Positions 40,101-53,285 of a stretch of 64,000 nucleotides of DNA are shown here, in pieces. The notes under the pieces were generated by a model that was given only the letters and a program-made list of their open reading frames with translations, was not told the origin of the DNA and ran no database searches. A program made the translations under genes and the position numbers. The stretch comes from Anarhynchus alexandrinus (Eukaryota > Chordata > Aves > Charadriiformes > Charadriidae). The stretch is taken from NCBI GenBank assembly GCA_008711295.1, contig VUYV01000069.1, positions 3,005,403-3,069,402 on the forward strand, in the 5' to 3' direction. Position 1 is the first letter of the stretch. Every line of letters begins with the position of its first letter.

Positions 40101-42190
40101 AGGATTCATTTTAACATGGCCCCGAGTTTATTTGGACTGAGGTGCAAGGCCCTGTCCATGCAGATTTTTGGAGCTGCCCTTTCTTACACCTCCTCCATGT
40201 TCATGTTGTGTTTTTATATACGCAGTAAAACGCTGCTTCTGCTTCCAAGCAGCAAAGAGGGAGCGTGCAGAAGAGGAAACACAGGGCAGATTGCTGAAAC
40301 ACAGCTCAGGATCGCTGCTACCTGATCTCTTGTGCTTCACGTATGTGTCTGAAGCAGAGTGCCTGGGAAAAAAAGCAGGACTGAAGGGAAACAAGACAAC
40401 AACAAGGTCAACCTCATACTACACTGAGCGGATCAGCAGAATTTCTGGGTCAGAACGGATGAGGTGTCCGAGTGCTGAGCGGAGAGGTTTATAGCGTAAA
40501 CAACGAGGCAGCGTTTGGCCTTCGAGGAGAAAGTTTAACTCTTGATTATTGTAGGCATACACTAGCTGACCTCAACAAAGCAATCCTAATGTTGTTTTCA
40601 TCAAGCTCATGGACAGTTTTGCTTAGAGCCCTGCTTGAAGAGCGCTGGGTTAGGCTGATGTCTAATTGAGTTACCTGAGTCTAATTCTGTTGTCGTAATT
40701 GCCTGGGGGAAGCAGAAAGGGCTGGTTACCAATTAAGATTTTAATGTTATTAATTTAAGAGAGTTTGAAGCATACATGTAGTCTAAGGAATCTATCTAAT
40801 TGATAGGAAAACAAGTTAAATATCCTTCTGCCTCAAATTCTAGCTGTGCTCTCCATCCAGGGACTTCAGTTTTCTATTTTTACATTTGAAAGGTCAGGTC
40901 TTTGGAGCCCGCGGGAGGGCTGGCATAGCCATGTCATGAGAAGCTGAAATCCAAGCTGCAGCTCTGCCTCCCCACAATGAGGAGCCAAGTGATGAATGGG
41001 GAGACACCCTCTTCTGCAGAAGAACAGCTGTAACTCGTGTTTCAGCCTGGTGTGACATCAGTGTTTAAGTCTTCCAAAATCTAGCTGCTGTCTTCGAGCG
41101 CAAAGAGTAACAGAAGATGAAAACAGCCTACCAGAAAGGAACAGTCAGGACTAAAAGATTGCTTTTTGCTTCATAGCTCTTTATTGAGCAGAGATGAACC
41201 CTCTTGTAGCAATCATATGAGAAAACAAAATGCTTGCTACAAGCCCCTGTCTGGTTCATCTTTGTGAACTTCAGCTCACAACTGACCTGAAGTACAGAGT
41301 ACTACATAGTTACACGGAGCACTGCTGAAATCTGGCAAACCTCCTTTGGCAGATGAAGATTGTTAAGTCTTCAGGACTGAATAGTTGCTCTAGATGTTTG
41401 TGATAATGCAAAAAAAAAGTAATTAAATATTAAGCAAGCTTCTATTACTACTTTTTTTTTTCTCCTAAACTTTTTAAATAAGAGAGAGGAAACATTGTGT
41501 TTTTCAATGACTACTAGAGCACATAAACTGTTATCTCTTAAGTTATATAAAGTGCAGCCAAAAATTAATCCTGCTGTATGTTTTGGGTTTGTGTCTGCCA
41601 GCTCTGTCAACAGCTCCTGTATGGTCAGTGCATTCACTTAGCCTAGTAAGTCTTTTGCTATCTGAGGTGGCTTTTCAGATGCTGAGGCTTGTTCCGGTGA
41701 GGTAGCAGTGATTTTCTAAGGAGCAAAACGGCAATTTCTAATAGAAGCTGCAGAGTTCAGTTTCCCAGAGTGTGACATAGGGCAGGTCTGTCTCTGTGAT
41801 CCAGAGGGACTCTGCTCGTATGACCTGGAGGGCAGACTTCCATCTACCCGTCTTCAAGAATGAGGCAATGGGATCAAAGCAGAGCTCTGTGTCCTTAATG
41901 GGCTCTTTGAAGCCACAGTAGCAGAGAAGGTGAAGTACTGCAGCTCCCTTCTTCCTTCTGAAGAAAATCCAGCACAGTACGGCTCTCTAGAAGTTATGTA
42001 TAAAAGCAGAGAAACTAAATATGATTTTACAGAATATGCTGCTCTTGGGGAGTTCCTGTTACCTTATTTGTCACCGAAGCTTTAATTGTAAAGCTGCACT
42101 CTGCTTTTGATAACACTTCCCTGGTCTGAGAGTGGAAAAACCTTGCGCTGCCTTCTCTACCGCTGCAGTCCCTGTGTAGGAACTCATACA
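34125..42190. other. Long intergenic stretch, no gene recognised
   Basis: About 8 kb. It holds a small CTTTG array (36556-36570), A- and T-rich tracts around 36480-36530, the partial tandem repeat at 38305-38429, and several overlapping open frames of up to 158 codons (37048-37524, minus) with no domain resemblance. A good acceptor (T tract plus CACCCTACAG, ending about 38845) exists without a convincing exon after it. Confidence 0.4.
38305..38429 (+). repeat. Imperfect tandem duplication that keeps one reading frame
   Basis: A unit of about 67 bp is repeated. Translated on the plus strand, the two copies read EDFADFYTDMHFTEEA and EDLADSYTEIHFLYVKEA in the same frame with no stop between. 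An upstream stop (38298) and an A run downstream limit the frame. It looks like a duplicated non-coding segment; coding is possible but unsupported. Confidence 0.6.
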
Positions 42191-42192
42191 AA

Positions 42193-42335
42193 CAGAATCA
42201 CAGAATGGTCAGGGTTGGAAGGGACCTCTGGAGATCATCTAGTCCAACCCCCCTGACAGAGCAGGGTCACCTACAGCAGGTTGCACAGGACGGCGTCCAG
42301 GCAGATTTTGAATGTCTCCAGAGTCGGAGACTCCA
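42193..42335 (-). mobile_element. CR1 LINE 3'-UTR fragment
   Basis: The plus strand reads CAGAATCACAGAATGGTCAG then GGTTGGAAGGGACCTCTGG and AGATCATCTAGTCCAACCCC, the reverse complement of a standard avian CR1 3' end. The match fades after AATGTCTCCAGAGTCGGAG. Only the 3' UTR and the very end of ORF2 are present. The terminal octamers are diverged. Confidence 0.9.
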
Positions 42336-45300
42336 TTGAAAGTGATACCTCCATCGGTACCTCCACGATGTTCATGTAAATGAATACACAATGTGGAGGG
42401 AAAAAAAAAAGATGAATTTGACTCTACAGTGAATAAAGATTGGGTGAGCCTTTAGCTACCCTGTTTGTTAGGAAGCTCATTTGGCCTGTTTTCATACTGG
42501 TTTTGGTGATCGCATTCTGCAAGAATAGCAAGTAAGTTAGCTAGTAGGAGTGATTGCCAAAACGGAGATTAACTGAATATTGCAAAATATTGGTGAAACA
42601 TAGTACTGAATTCTTGTCTTCACATGGGCAAATTTATTGTCTTATTTACATCAGTGCAATCAAGTTTAAAAAAAAAAAAAAGCCCAACAAAGCAACATGA
42701 CTAATCTATTGAAACAGTTCATTTTTAATACTGACTACTGGCAGCAAACTACTTACTAATGAGGTTCAGGATGTGAATTATTGTTGAAATGAATCCTTGA
42801 ATAGTTTTTTATAATGTGTTGAAGAAAATCACAATCTGTTTGCAACATATTTCAAAGTAGAAAGAGATTAAATTAATTTCACATGTTATATTCCTTATGA
42901 AAAAGCCCCTGGCCCTAATAAGCATTTCCTACTGGCCTTTTTTTTTTTCTGATAAGGGAAGACCTACCTGAAATAGAAATAGAATAACTGCAGTGAATAT
43001 TCTACTAAGTACTGCAATAATAATATGGCTTTTTTCCCTTGAGAAATACGTACTAAAACATTAACATTAAGGACTTCGGTTCTTTGGTGTAGGTCTGCTC
43101 TAATGTATACTCAAAGATAAATCAGCCACTGATAATCCTGTCAGAAATCATCATTTTCCACGTATTTTCAGTATCGCCTTTACTCATTTAAAGCAGTTTA
43201 TTACCTAGCAGTTAAATTGTTAGAACTTGTTTTCAGAACTGTGAAGGAAAAAATGACTATTCAGTTTTCTCTCTGGTCACGTTTCAGCCTGGTACAACTT
43301 CCTGATTTAATATAAAAATAGCTTGCAAGTTCAAAAGAACCCTTTGGGTTATATTTATGCCTGCAGACTTTATGCTGGATGAGATAACGTTTGCCTGTGC
43401 TATGGTGGTGCAAGTTGTATAAAGGTCTGGAGAATAGCTCCTAGCTTGACTCGCAACCAGACTTGTAAAGTTGTCTTTTCAATTAACAGCGGGGCACCAA
43501 AGTGCCTTTGGGAATTCCAGGAGCTGCCCACTGGTATCACCGAGCACTCAAAGTTTACTTTGAATGTTGTGAAATGTATATGCCAACAAAATAGATACCA
43601 TTACTGTGCTTTTTGTAGCTTTGTACAGGAGGAGTCCGACGAACCAGGATACTGCATTTCAGACTGGAGCTGCTCATGTTAATAGTGATGGAGCACATAC
43701 ATACATTAATGAAACACTTAAATGCTCTGATAGTGAGAGCTGTGGCAGGTAAGTGCCTCAGGATCAGTTGCTTTGTAGAAGCCTCACCTTCATTTAAGTG
43801 TCCATGTTTCTTGCACGTGGATGGGTTGCCTCAGAAAAGATGCACAAAAGCCAGCACGTATGAGTGTGGACATGCCTTAATCTTCCAGTTAAAAAATCAC
43901 ATTTTTTTTTGCTTTCATCTTTGGCTTGGAGGAATTCATATCAGTTATTTCTCTTATGGCAAGAGTTCCTGTATCTCCAAGCTATGTGGAAGGGGAAAAG
44001 GAAGCTTTGGTCTGCTTGGGCAGCACGAGCCTGCCTCAATCATGACTTTGGCTTATTCCTTGTCTTCATTTGTCATTGCTTAAGGAGCTGTAGGTGCCAT
44101 CTGTGCTGCCCTGACCAGGGGCGTGCTCTGGGCAGGGGCTGCAGCACGGCTGCTTTGCCCCCAGCACGCCGGCGGCTCGGCCACTTCCTCCCTCCTGCAG
44201 CTCGGGGCGATGTCCTTCAATGAGCAGAGGTGACCAGGCTCTGGCGGGACTCCAGTAGCTCGTGCTGGTGGGAGCGGTCCCCGTGCTAACGCTCCTTGTT
44301 GGAAGACCCCAGTGTGCCAGCTCTCAAGGAGAAGGTGAAAGGAGATGGATGGAGCTAACGGTTAAGAGAAGGCGAAGAAACCCAACGTTCCCAAGCCCAG
44401 AGCGGGAATGGTGCATGGGGAAACATGGCGGGACGTGCCCGCACCTACTCAGGCAAGAGGGCTGCGGGCGCAAACCCTGTAACATCCTTTGGCTGATGTG
44501 TTGTTTTGAGGTCATTTAATACATTTTGATTTGGCATTAGAAATCCTTAAGCCAGCTTGATCAGTTAAACTGCAGCCTGACTTTGCCCACCTGTAGAGCG
44601 CCTGGGCACCCACTGCAGGGCCATTAACAGAGCAAGAAACCCAGCTCGTGACCCAGCATCTAAACAGGAGGTGCTATGTTATCTGTCTTTCTGTGGATTC
44701 AGTAACCCAGAGCCTTAGCTTTCCTCTGTTTAACAAAAACCAGCTGGTTTTATGCAGAAACCTATTCAAATTGCTAACACATTTTCTGTCCCTCACCACT
44801 GAAGACTGAATGTGAAGTAACCCCACTCTAATTGTTGGTAATGTTATGCTTTTTTTTTTTTCCCCCAATACTTCTAATTGTGCACTGAAAACAAAACCTA
44901 CTTGTAATTTTCTCTGGCTTTTATAATTTGTTACTGGCTCTTATAGATTATTCAGTAAACTCAAATTGCTTTTTGTCTTAATTGGGTCTTGTCTGCATTC
45001 TGCCATAGCCAATTTTCAGCCTATCACCTAAATTGCTTTGTGCCCTAATAAGATTGACTAGTTGATACAAGGTAGTATAACATTTATTTTACACCTCATA
45101 TTGTGTAGAAAAAATCATTTTAGAATTAACATATTTTGCAGTTGATTCTGCCGGTTTTTGAGAATGTCTCACTAGCTAAAAATAACGGGGAGAAGACTGT
45201 TCAGTCAGACTCTTCCTTCAAACATTTATTTTTTTTAGCCATCACCAACCTCATAGTAAACTTTTCTGAAGTCAGCTTTTCGAGTACTAGTGCTTTTTGT

Positions 45301-48300
45301 TGTTGTTGACGTATAAATCAGAGTTTGCTGGAGTTTAATGGTTCTGTTCATGCAGCAGTTAATGAACAAGTGTTCAAATACATCTTCAGCTCAGGCCTCT
45401 CCCACTTCTGGGTCTGTGTTGCTGGTTTGTAATGCAGTTCAGTAACCTCATATCTTTTATTCAAATTAAATGTTATATCGTGGGTAATAGGCACTTTGGA
45501 TAGTCCTTCTCAATAACAATAAATCTGCTTATCCTTGTTCTAAGAAGGACATAACCTCGATTCTAACTTTTCCCAGGACATAAGATGCAGTAATGTGAAA
45601 CTCGAAAGGGATACATCAAAGTTTTGGTATATGAATATTGTTGGTTCCATTTAACTCCCATAAAAATTATCCAGAGATAATTTGTGTGTGACATAAGAGA
45701 TGAGGTACTAGAATATTAAAATTTTTGTTTATTTTGCTCTCAGACAGTCATCCCAGAAATCTTGTAAAAGGGTTTTTCTGCAAATGAAGTAAAACTATAA
45801 GCCTACATCACAAACAAAAGTTTCAAATAACATATATATTTATGGGAACAGAGAGAGTGTCAGATGGAGTACACCTTGTTGGCTCTGGAGGGGTGTCTTA
45901 GCTGTTCTACTTGGCTACCTCCAGCCCACTTGGGTTATCTCCATAAGTGGCATGGGCGTAAGGGGCCAGTTTTAGATAGGCAGTAGGTTTCAGGGCACTC
46001 TGACAGCAGCCAGCTGAAGTACACAACAGATTAAGCCGTGCTGATACCTCCTTGACAAGGGGAAAAACCTGCTACCCAGCCCCTCTCCTGTTCTTCTGTG
46101 TGTGAAGAGCCCCGTGCAGCAGCATCCTGCTGTGCTCCGCATCCAGCTGTGCTGCACAAAGCAGCAACTGGCTCTTCAGCGTCAGCGCGCTGGGAATGTG
46201 TGAGGCACAAGGGGGTTTTGGGGACCATCCTGAAATTTTCTGTCATTTCCTGCTTAGCAGCAATTCTGCTCTAACAGGGAAGATAATCAATGTTGCATGT
46301 GGTTTCTGTCTCCTGACAGATCCCATTAGCTGGGACGGAGCTGAGCCTTCACTGGGTCTTTCAGTTCAATAGGAATCTGCATGTGAAATCTGTCTCTTTT
46401 CTTGCCAGCCGTGATTACATGGTAATGATCAGTTATCTTTCCTTGCATTACCTTCCCTTGCTTACTTGTAGGTGTCAGGTTCTCCTTTCTCACTTTTGTT
46501 TCAGCTATTAAACTGTCAGAAAAAGCTAGTGCTTTCTTGCAGTGATGAAGCTGCATTTGGGGTTTTGTGTGAATGTCTTTTTATGGCTTTGTTTTTTTTG
46601 TTGTGTTTTTTATTTTTTCTTTTTACTGTTAAAAATTGCAAGATGTATCTTTTTATTTCCATTGCAGTATCTTTTACCACAAATTAATAGGTGGTTGCAT
46701 GGCTGTGTTCTTCCACAACCTTGTTAGGAAACACGAAAGAATGAAAATTTTACAGTAATTACTTGTTCATGAAAACTAAGCTTTAACAGTAGAGTAGGAA
46801 ATATACGTATAATTTACTTCAAAGTATTATCAGCACTGTATATTCATAACTAAGAATACATACATTTTTAAATTGGTGTGCACAATGTACTTAAGTACAT
46901 TTTTTTTCCGGTTTTTATATCCCTACAGTAACAAAATGAAAAGTGGAAATTGTCATTATTAATGACCTGTAAGCAAGTATAAAGGTTATATTTGTATGGC
47001 CCAGAAAGAGGATTAAAAAGGAGACCTAATTTTACAGTGCTGATACAGAAGAAAGTCATACCCATTTTTCTTTGGCAGCGCACTGTCTCTATGTAGATTC
47101 ATTATGAAGTTATTAAAACACCACTGTTATCAACAGCCTTAAAACTGAGGATATATCTAGGCTTTATTATTATTACCAGCCACTTTAATAGAATATAAAT
47201 ATCACATAGGATGTCATCACTGTACACAAAGCCAGCCATCCTATAAACCAGTGTAACACACCGGGATGTTACATCTATATATTTTATAGGAATTTTCATA
47301 TGCAAACTTAAATTAAAATAACGTGTCCTTCTATAACTAGTATGTCAAAATATGTGAGAAACTGAAGTGCAACTGTAAGAGTATTTCAAATATTATTTTA
47401 AATTTCTCTTACTGTTCTGAGAAAAAATATTTCATGTAAGAGTTCCTTTCCAGTCCTCCCATACCAGTTTTCCATTTTTCCTTCTAGGCCTGAGAGGAAC
47501 AGCTATTTTTGAGTTTATTTCTTGCATTACTGTGGATTTTGTGCAAATATGGATTTTTCTTCCACATTATAGGAAATTTGCAGTAGTGTAGTATGGAGAA
47601 TTTTGAAGAGTATAAGTTTTTTCTGCTGGTGTCTTCCTCACCCTTTTATACAAGTACTGGGCAAATACATTATAATCTTAATGCCCTGAACTGGCAGAAA
47701 CATTGATTAGATGATGAGAAACAATAGGCCATATTTCTCCTCCCAGTTCAAACTAATTATAAAACTTCATGTTATAGCATACTGACAATGTGGTCCTCCC
47801 TTTGAGGGAGGAGAGATGAGACGCGGTGTTGCATAGACGTGGTGTTCAATACATTGTTATGTGACCTCGATGTTACGAAAAGCTTCAGGATCCTTGAGGG
47901 AAAAGTGGTTTTATCCTAGTCTGCGTTGGAGCCGCGGAGGGGATTTTTCCTACCCTGTCCTTTTAAATTCCCTTTCAGACAGTTGCATTGAAGAGTTAAA
48001 GCTGGTGTCGTTATGCAGAACCTTCCTGTTGAAAATAAGATATGTAATGGCAACACATCAGAAGATGAGACTATTTGAATAGCTTAGGTTTCAGCTATTT
48101 CTCACCATTCAGAGTTTGCAGAGAAGCCAGTTGCATTGACCAGACCTAGATTTCTGCTCAGCAAGTTGGAAAGGTTCCCCCCAGACTGGGGCTTCTCCTG
48201 TTTCTACTTTCCAGCTTTAGCTCATGCGGTTATAACGCCTCGTTTCATACCCCGGACATGAAACGGGGTGGCACGTAACTATCTGGTATTTTAATCCCAG

Positions 48301-48318
48301 ATTTGGCTGCCCTGAGCT
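42336..48318. other. Intergenic, no gene recognised
   Basis: About 6 kb, mostly AT-rich, with poly(A) and poly(T) runs (for example 42669-42681). A GC-richer patch lies at about 44090-44220. A perfect 8-bp hairpin TCCTCCCT-TTG-AGGGAGGA is at 47794-47812. The open frames in the patch (up to 135 codons, 43676-44083) have no recognisable domain and overlap one another. Confidence 0.4.
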
Positions 48319-48440
48319 TCGAGGAGCCGTCCGGATGCAGCGAGTGACTCGCGGCGGGCGCGTCGCGTCGCGTCGCTTGCTCTGCCCCTGCCCTCCCGGC
48401 ACCGGGGCGCCCGCCTGCGCGGTCTCTGCGCTTCCAGCGC
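48319..48440. promoter_or_regulatory. Very short, dense CpG cluster
   Basis: About 20 CpG dinucleotides fall in roughly 120 bases by hand count, including three tandem CGTCG units (48361-48375), within AT-rich sequence. Such CpG survival in a bird genome suggests an unmethylated element: a small promoter, an enhancer or a GC-rich microsatellite. No start site or coding frame can be assigned. Confidence 0.4.
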
Positions 48441-50396
48441 TCCTCTTGCTTTCCAGCTTTTGCAAGTGCGTGTGGCTCTTCTGCGACTCTGCTTTTCCAG
48501 GCTCCCTCTGCTACTGTTGGCCCTGTGGTCTTTAAAAAAAGAGTATTTCTGGGCTATTTACTTAGTTGTTGATCATTATAATGGCAAGATAATTTCCTTC
48601 TAACAGGGATATAAACTGATAAGTTTGTTTGACTAATTATTATCTCTTACGCATGTTCTCTACTTTTCAAGTGTGAAACTAGGTGTTTTTTGTATCATTT
48701 TATTGACAAAATCACCTTTTTCTTGGAAAAAACCCAAAAAGCAGAAATCATTAATGTGAGTAAATTAACAGCTGTTAGTGGCTTACTGTGGGATTTATCA
48801 CTACAAATAAGTACAGCGCTTGTTCCCCTGCACCCTCTTAGCAAATTTCAGCTCCGTCACCCATCTTTCTCGAGCTTATAATACTTGCTTGGTACAAAAT
48901 CAGTGTGACTTTACCACTGAAGCAATGAAAAAACTCTGCCCTATTTAATAGCTGTCCTGTGGATATTAATTTTTCTGCACACTGAATGAAGAGGCACTCC
49001 CGTGCTGCTTATTCACATCATTCTTTATTTCTGATTGAATTGCTCCTGTCCACTGAGCCTCATACAGGATTGAAAAAAATTTAAATATCAATTGCATCTA
49101 AATTGTATATAAAGTATTTTAATAACAGAAAAAAATAAAATTAATGTGTGAAATAAATACTGCAGGAGCTACAAGATTTCTGGAGGGAATTTTTGTAAAG
49201 GCTCTTTTTTTCTACTGAAGATTACAGTACAGTTTTAGCTAATTATCTTCAGACATCTTTTTTATTATCTCCTCTTTAATGACAGCAAGTGCAGTTGTGG
49301 ATGACGGTCTTAATTCTCCCTTTATTCCTGCGAATCTCAATCCTACGGACTTTTTTTGGCTTTCATCCATTTTTTTGGTATTCTGTAACTTCTTCAGTGC
49401 AAGTTCTCAAATGAAAGGTTCTGCTTCAGCCCCTGAGGACTGCAACACAATATTGGAGGTGGAGGCAGCAGAGGCCTGACAGATCCTGTTCTTTGATCTG
49501 CTGGAACTTGTATTGACTTCTCATCCTTCCCCTGCCTGACAAACTAGTGGGGGTAGAGAGGAACCACTGAAACAGAGATATGAAAGCACGGGTTTATAGT
49601 GCTCTATTCAAATGTGCAGCAGTACAGGGATACACCCTTTATTAAAGGTAGCGATTGTACTAAATAAAAAAAAAAAGAACTTTCAGCAAAATGAAAGGAC
49701 AGGCTAAATAATTGATCGAGGGGAAACCTGTTAAACTGCTGGTGTGCTCAGCCTACGTTGCTGCAAACAGCAGAGGTCTTTGAAAGCAGCTACAATACTG
49801 CTTGCTTCTCTTTCTTGAGGTCTTGCGCTCCTACACCTTGTTGTAGCATGTGAACTCCAATAAAATTGTTTTGTTCAATTGATTTTTTTACACTGCTATG
49901 TCTTGCTTTGCAAATAAATTAAACAGAAAATAGCTGGGATTTTAAGGAGTGCACATCTCTCTGCAAGCAACTAGAGCAGAAAATCTTTGTAGTAATTGAC
50001 CTGCTGAGACTAATTCAAATATTCAGTGGCTCTAATGTCTTCTCCCTTACTTCACCAAAACCTGCATTCAACAGTCTTCAGGAGTAACTACAGGAACTGA
50101 TCATTTTTCCAGGAAAATATTTTTCAGTAAAGGTAGGGAGGCAGGAAGGAGAGAGGCAGGAAAGATGCTGTACTTGAGCAGCAGTTTAGTCTGATAACCA
50201 CTTTCAAGCTTGTTTTCATTATGAAGCTTTGGGGCAAATCTGCTTTGTATTTGAGAACTTCTGTTAAATTTATTTCACCTTTGTAAGAGGAAAAACCATG
50301 CTGGAGCACTTTATCTGGGATGGCATCCTGCTGGTGGCTGCTGTACATTGCTTCTGTACCTGCTTTTATGACTTCTTGCAAACCCTGAATAGAAGA
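48441..50396. other. Intergenic, nothing recognised
   Basis: AT-rich, with A-rich tracts around 49070-49140 and 49665-49680. The open frames (at most 85 codons) carry no domain. No RNA gene or mobile element was recognised. Confidence 0.4.
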
Positions 50397-51150
50397 GTTG
50401 TGGTTTGGGCTGGGCTGGACACCAAATGAACAACAGATGCTCTCTTTAACCTCTCTCCCTTCAGAGGAGAGGAGAGAGAATGAGAGAAAGAGAGAACTTA
50501 TGGGTTGAAAAAGAAACTAAACTACTTAAATTAAATATTAATAATAAAATAATAAAAAGAAAATATAATAATAAGAAAATAATGAAATATATACAATATA
50601 TACAAAACTGTATCAAGGTCTCAGGATCACATCACTGGCAGGCACTGGCAAAGTCCCAAACTGGACTCAGTGATGGACAGGAACTGGATTCTGAATCTGG
50701 ATTCAGGAACACGCGGATTGGGATCAAAGGTAGACAAACAGACAGAGTCCTCCTCGGATGCCGACCATTGAAGAAAGAGAGCTGACCCCTTTGATCCCTC
50801 AGCTTTTATACTGAGCATGAGGCAGATGAGATGGAATACCCTGTTGGTCAGTTTTTAATCACCTGTCCTGTCCACTCCTCCCCGCAGTTGTGACCCCTCT
50901 ATGCTCTTCCACTTCCAACCTTCCAACTTGGTCCATAACAAAGTTAGCTGCCCTTGGGTGTTACAGTAATAAGTATAAGCAAGACCCTCTCTGCATACCT
51001 TCCCTTAGTATTCACTATCAACATCAGTCCTTATCACTCTGGAAACAGACACTGTCTGAAATTTTTTTTAAACTGTTTCTTCAGGCTTAACCCCAGTTCT
51101 ATTTTTCTCCATGGCCAACGTTTCTTTCTAAGGAAATTACAATTAACACA
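50397..51150 (-). mobile_element. Solo LTR of an endogenous retrovirus
   Basis: On the minus strand the block ends TTTGGTGTCCAGCCCAGCCC then AAACCACAAC, the U5 end seen in a widespread class of avian LTRs. A TATA box, TATAAAAG, lies at plus positions 50803-50810 in the expected orientation, followed by a CT-rich and then a very AT-rich part. No primer-binding site or polypurine tract adjoins, and no gag, pol or env is near, so it is a solo LTR. The U3 start is uncertain: TTGT/ACAA-type ends could put it at about 50942, but similar-style sequence continues to about 51150. I could not find a target-site duplication by eye. Confidence 0.75.
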
Positions 51151-51701
51151 ATTTCATTGTTATCTCCAGTGGCATGGTTGATGATTAAATTGGGGACCTC
51201 GAGTCCACGGGGTGTTAATTTCCCAGAGCCTGTGATAAGGAGGTTTCTGCCCCCAAAAGCGCACATGAAGCATAGGACAAGTGCAGCTGACGAGGCCTTC
51301 TCTAGCTCATGTCAGGGCCCTCCTTACACTGAGTTTGTTGAGTGTTGGACCTCTCTCTGCTCATGAAGCCCTGTCCTGCCTACCCCTGGGCACTGCTACT
51401 AACCAAACCAAGTGTACCCTGGAGGAGAGATGTGTGGGCTGGTTTCATACATCTCACAGGTACCAAAACTGTCCCTGTTGTAGCTGTGGTGCACATGGGA
51501 CATGGGGGTGTGCTGGCCTCCTCAGCCGGTGCAGGACCCCCAGCCCTGGCTCCGTGCTACCTCTGCTACCACCCAGCATGACTTATGTGGGGTTTCTGCT
51601 CCTGCCCGAGCCCTTGCTCCCCTTCCATCCTGTTAGCAGCCATCTCTGACTTCATTCCTTAGTCTCTGACCCCAAAATCGTTCTCTCTTACACCCTATCA
51701 G

Positions 51702-51886
51702 ATGCTGGATGCACAGGCTGTGGCTGGAAGTTTGACCTGGACCTTCTCAATGCCATGCCTGCACCAGTACATCTTCCAGTGCTACCTCAAGACCCACGTC
51801 TTCAAAGTTCAGGCTCTGGGCACTGGTTTGAGAGGGCCTGCAAGGCAGAGCAGCTGCCGCTAAGTTTGCCTGCTGTCAGAGAAAAG
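51702..51886 (+). other. Candidate exon 1 of 3 of an unknown transcript
   Basis: A strong acceptor (TTCTCTCTTACACCCTATCAG, ending 51701) and a near-consensus donor (AAAAG before GTAAGA, 51887) bound 185 bases. One frame (from 51704) is open through all 61 codons, but joined to the next candidate exon it meets a stop after two codons. A non-coding RNA is therefore more likely than a protein. It is a prediction from splice signals only. Confidence 0.25.
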
Positions 51887-52572
51887 GTAAGATTTTTTTT
51901 TTTACTACATGTTTGAATCTTGTGTCCTGCATGAAAAGCATGTGGGACATGGTGTTCCCTGTGCTTTTGCAATTGCAAGGCACCTGGAAAAGGAGCTTTT
52001 GTACACATGGGGCTGGGGGATGCTCTCTGCCAGAACAAATGGGTCTTGCGTGCCCATGGTTGACCTGTGTGCTGGCAGCAGTTGCTCTTCTGATTTTCTG
52101 TGATAAACCACACACCCGATGGGGACTGTCCCAGACTGAATAACGTTAACTGTGTCCTGAGGTAATGGCTCCCAATTTGCTATACATTCACTGCTCTGAC
52201 AGATTGCAGACAGCCAACCTTAATTAATGCTCAACTTTAAGTCACTGACCACAACTTTCTGAGGTTTTGAGAACCCCAAATTTCAATTTGTGCTCAGGGC
52301 AAATCTGGATGCTTGGAGGCACGTGGTCCTGACAAGTCACAGGTGGGATTTTCCAAATTCTTTCTGCTTAATATCAGACATGACACAAAGAGTGAGTGTT
52401 TTCATCAGGTGAAGGGACCATGAGGTGAATGGAAAAAGGAGCAGAAGTGATGTGGGAGGGACAGGAGATTTGGAAGAGCCAGTTGATTTTGCACTGACTC
52501 AGACAATTTTGTAAGCAACTTCTCTTTACTATATGTAATTTTAACCTATTTGTTTCTGTATTTTTATTCCAG

Positions 52573-52887
52573 TTCGTATGATGCTTTCTGTTTACTCCAG
52601 CTCCCCTTGACCAGCGTTTGACCTGTTGGACCAGCATTAGCCACACCTGGCAACACAATCAATTTAATGATTTTTAAGGATATTGAGTTCCTACGAGGGG
52701 CCAGCACACAACACGTGTTGCTCACAAATCCTTCTCCTCCCTGGGATGAGCAAAGTAGTTCTCCTCGGCTCGCGTGGACATGCAGGGGCAGAAGGTCCTC
52801 AGTCTGTTGGTACCCATTCCCATGCCCAGCACCCTGCACAGTATCGGAGTGCGACAAGTGACAGATTTAAAAAGCAACAGAAAGAAG
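52573..52887 (+). other. Candidate exon 2 of 3 of an unknown transcript
   Basis: An acceptor with a long pyrimidine tract (TTTCTGTATTTTTATTCCAG, ending 52572) and a donor AAGAAG before GTGAGG (52888) bound 315 bases on the plus strand. Both are good matches to the splice consensus. It lies 686 bases after the previous candidate exon. No frame continues convincingly across the junction. Confidence 0.25.
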
Positions 52888-53027
52888 GTGAGGCCAACTT
52901 AATTCAATTGTGAGACAAAAAAAATTTAAAATAATCAGACAGCCATTCATTCTGCTGCTCATAAATGGTTTCTTTTCATATTCCCTTATAAAAAAAAACT
53001 CACCTCATTTTTTATTGTCTTCCCCAG

Positions 53028-53285
53028 CTCCATCTGAAATCCACAGACACAGTAATCGTTCCTCATTTCCTCCTGTCAAACAGAAGATGACATACTGAAC
53101 AATTAAGGTTTTTTGTTCATAGTAAGCTACAATGTCTAAAAGAAGAGAAAAAGACTCAATTTTAAAATAGTCTGGAGAGTGAGAGGACAGTCTGCTGTCT
53201 CATAGAAACCAGGTCTTAATTTGTAGTAAAGTAGAAGCCTTTTCTTCTTGAGGACTATGAAATAAATTTCATCACTCACCGCTTT
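53028..53285 (+). other. Candidate terminal exon of an unknown transcript
   Basis: An acceptor (TTTTTTATTGTCTTCCCCAG, ending 53027) is followed about 230 bases later by AATAAA (53261-53266), which would set cleavage near 53285. It lies 140 bases after the previous candidate donor. That intron would be short but within the range seen in birds. Confidence 0.22.
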
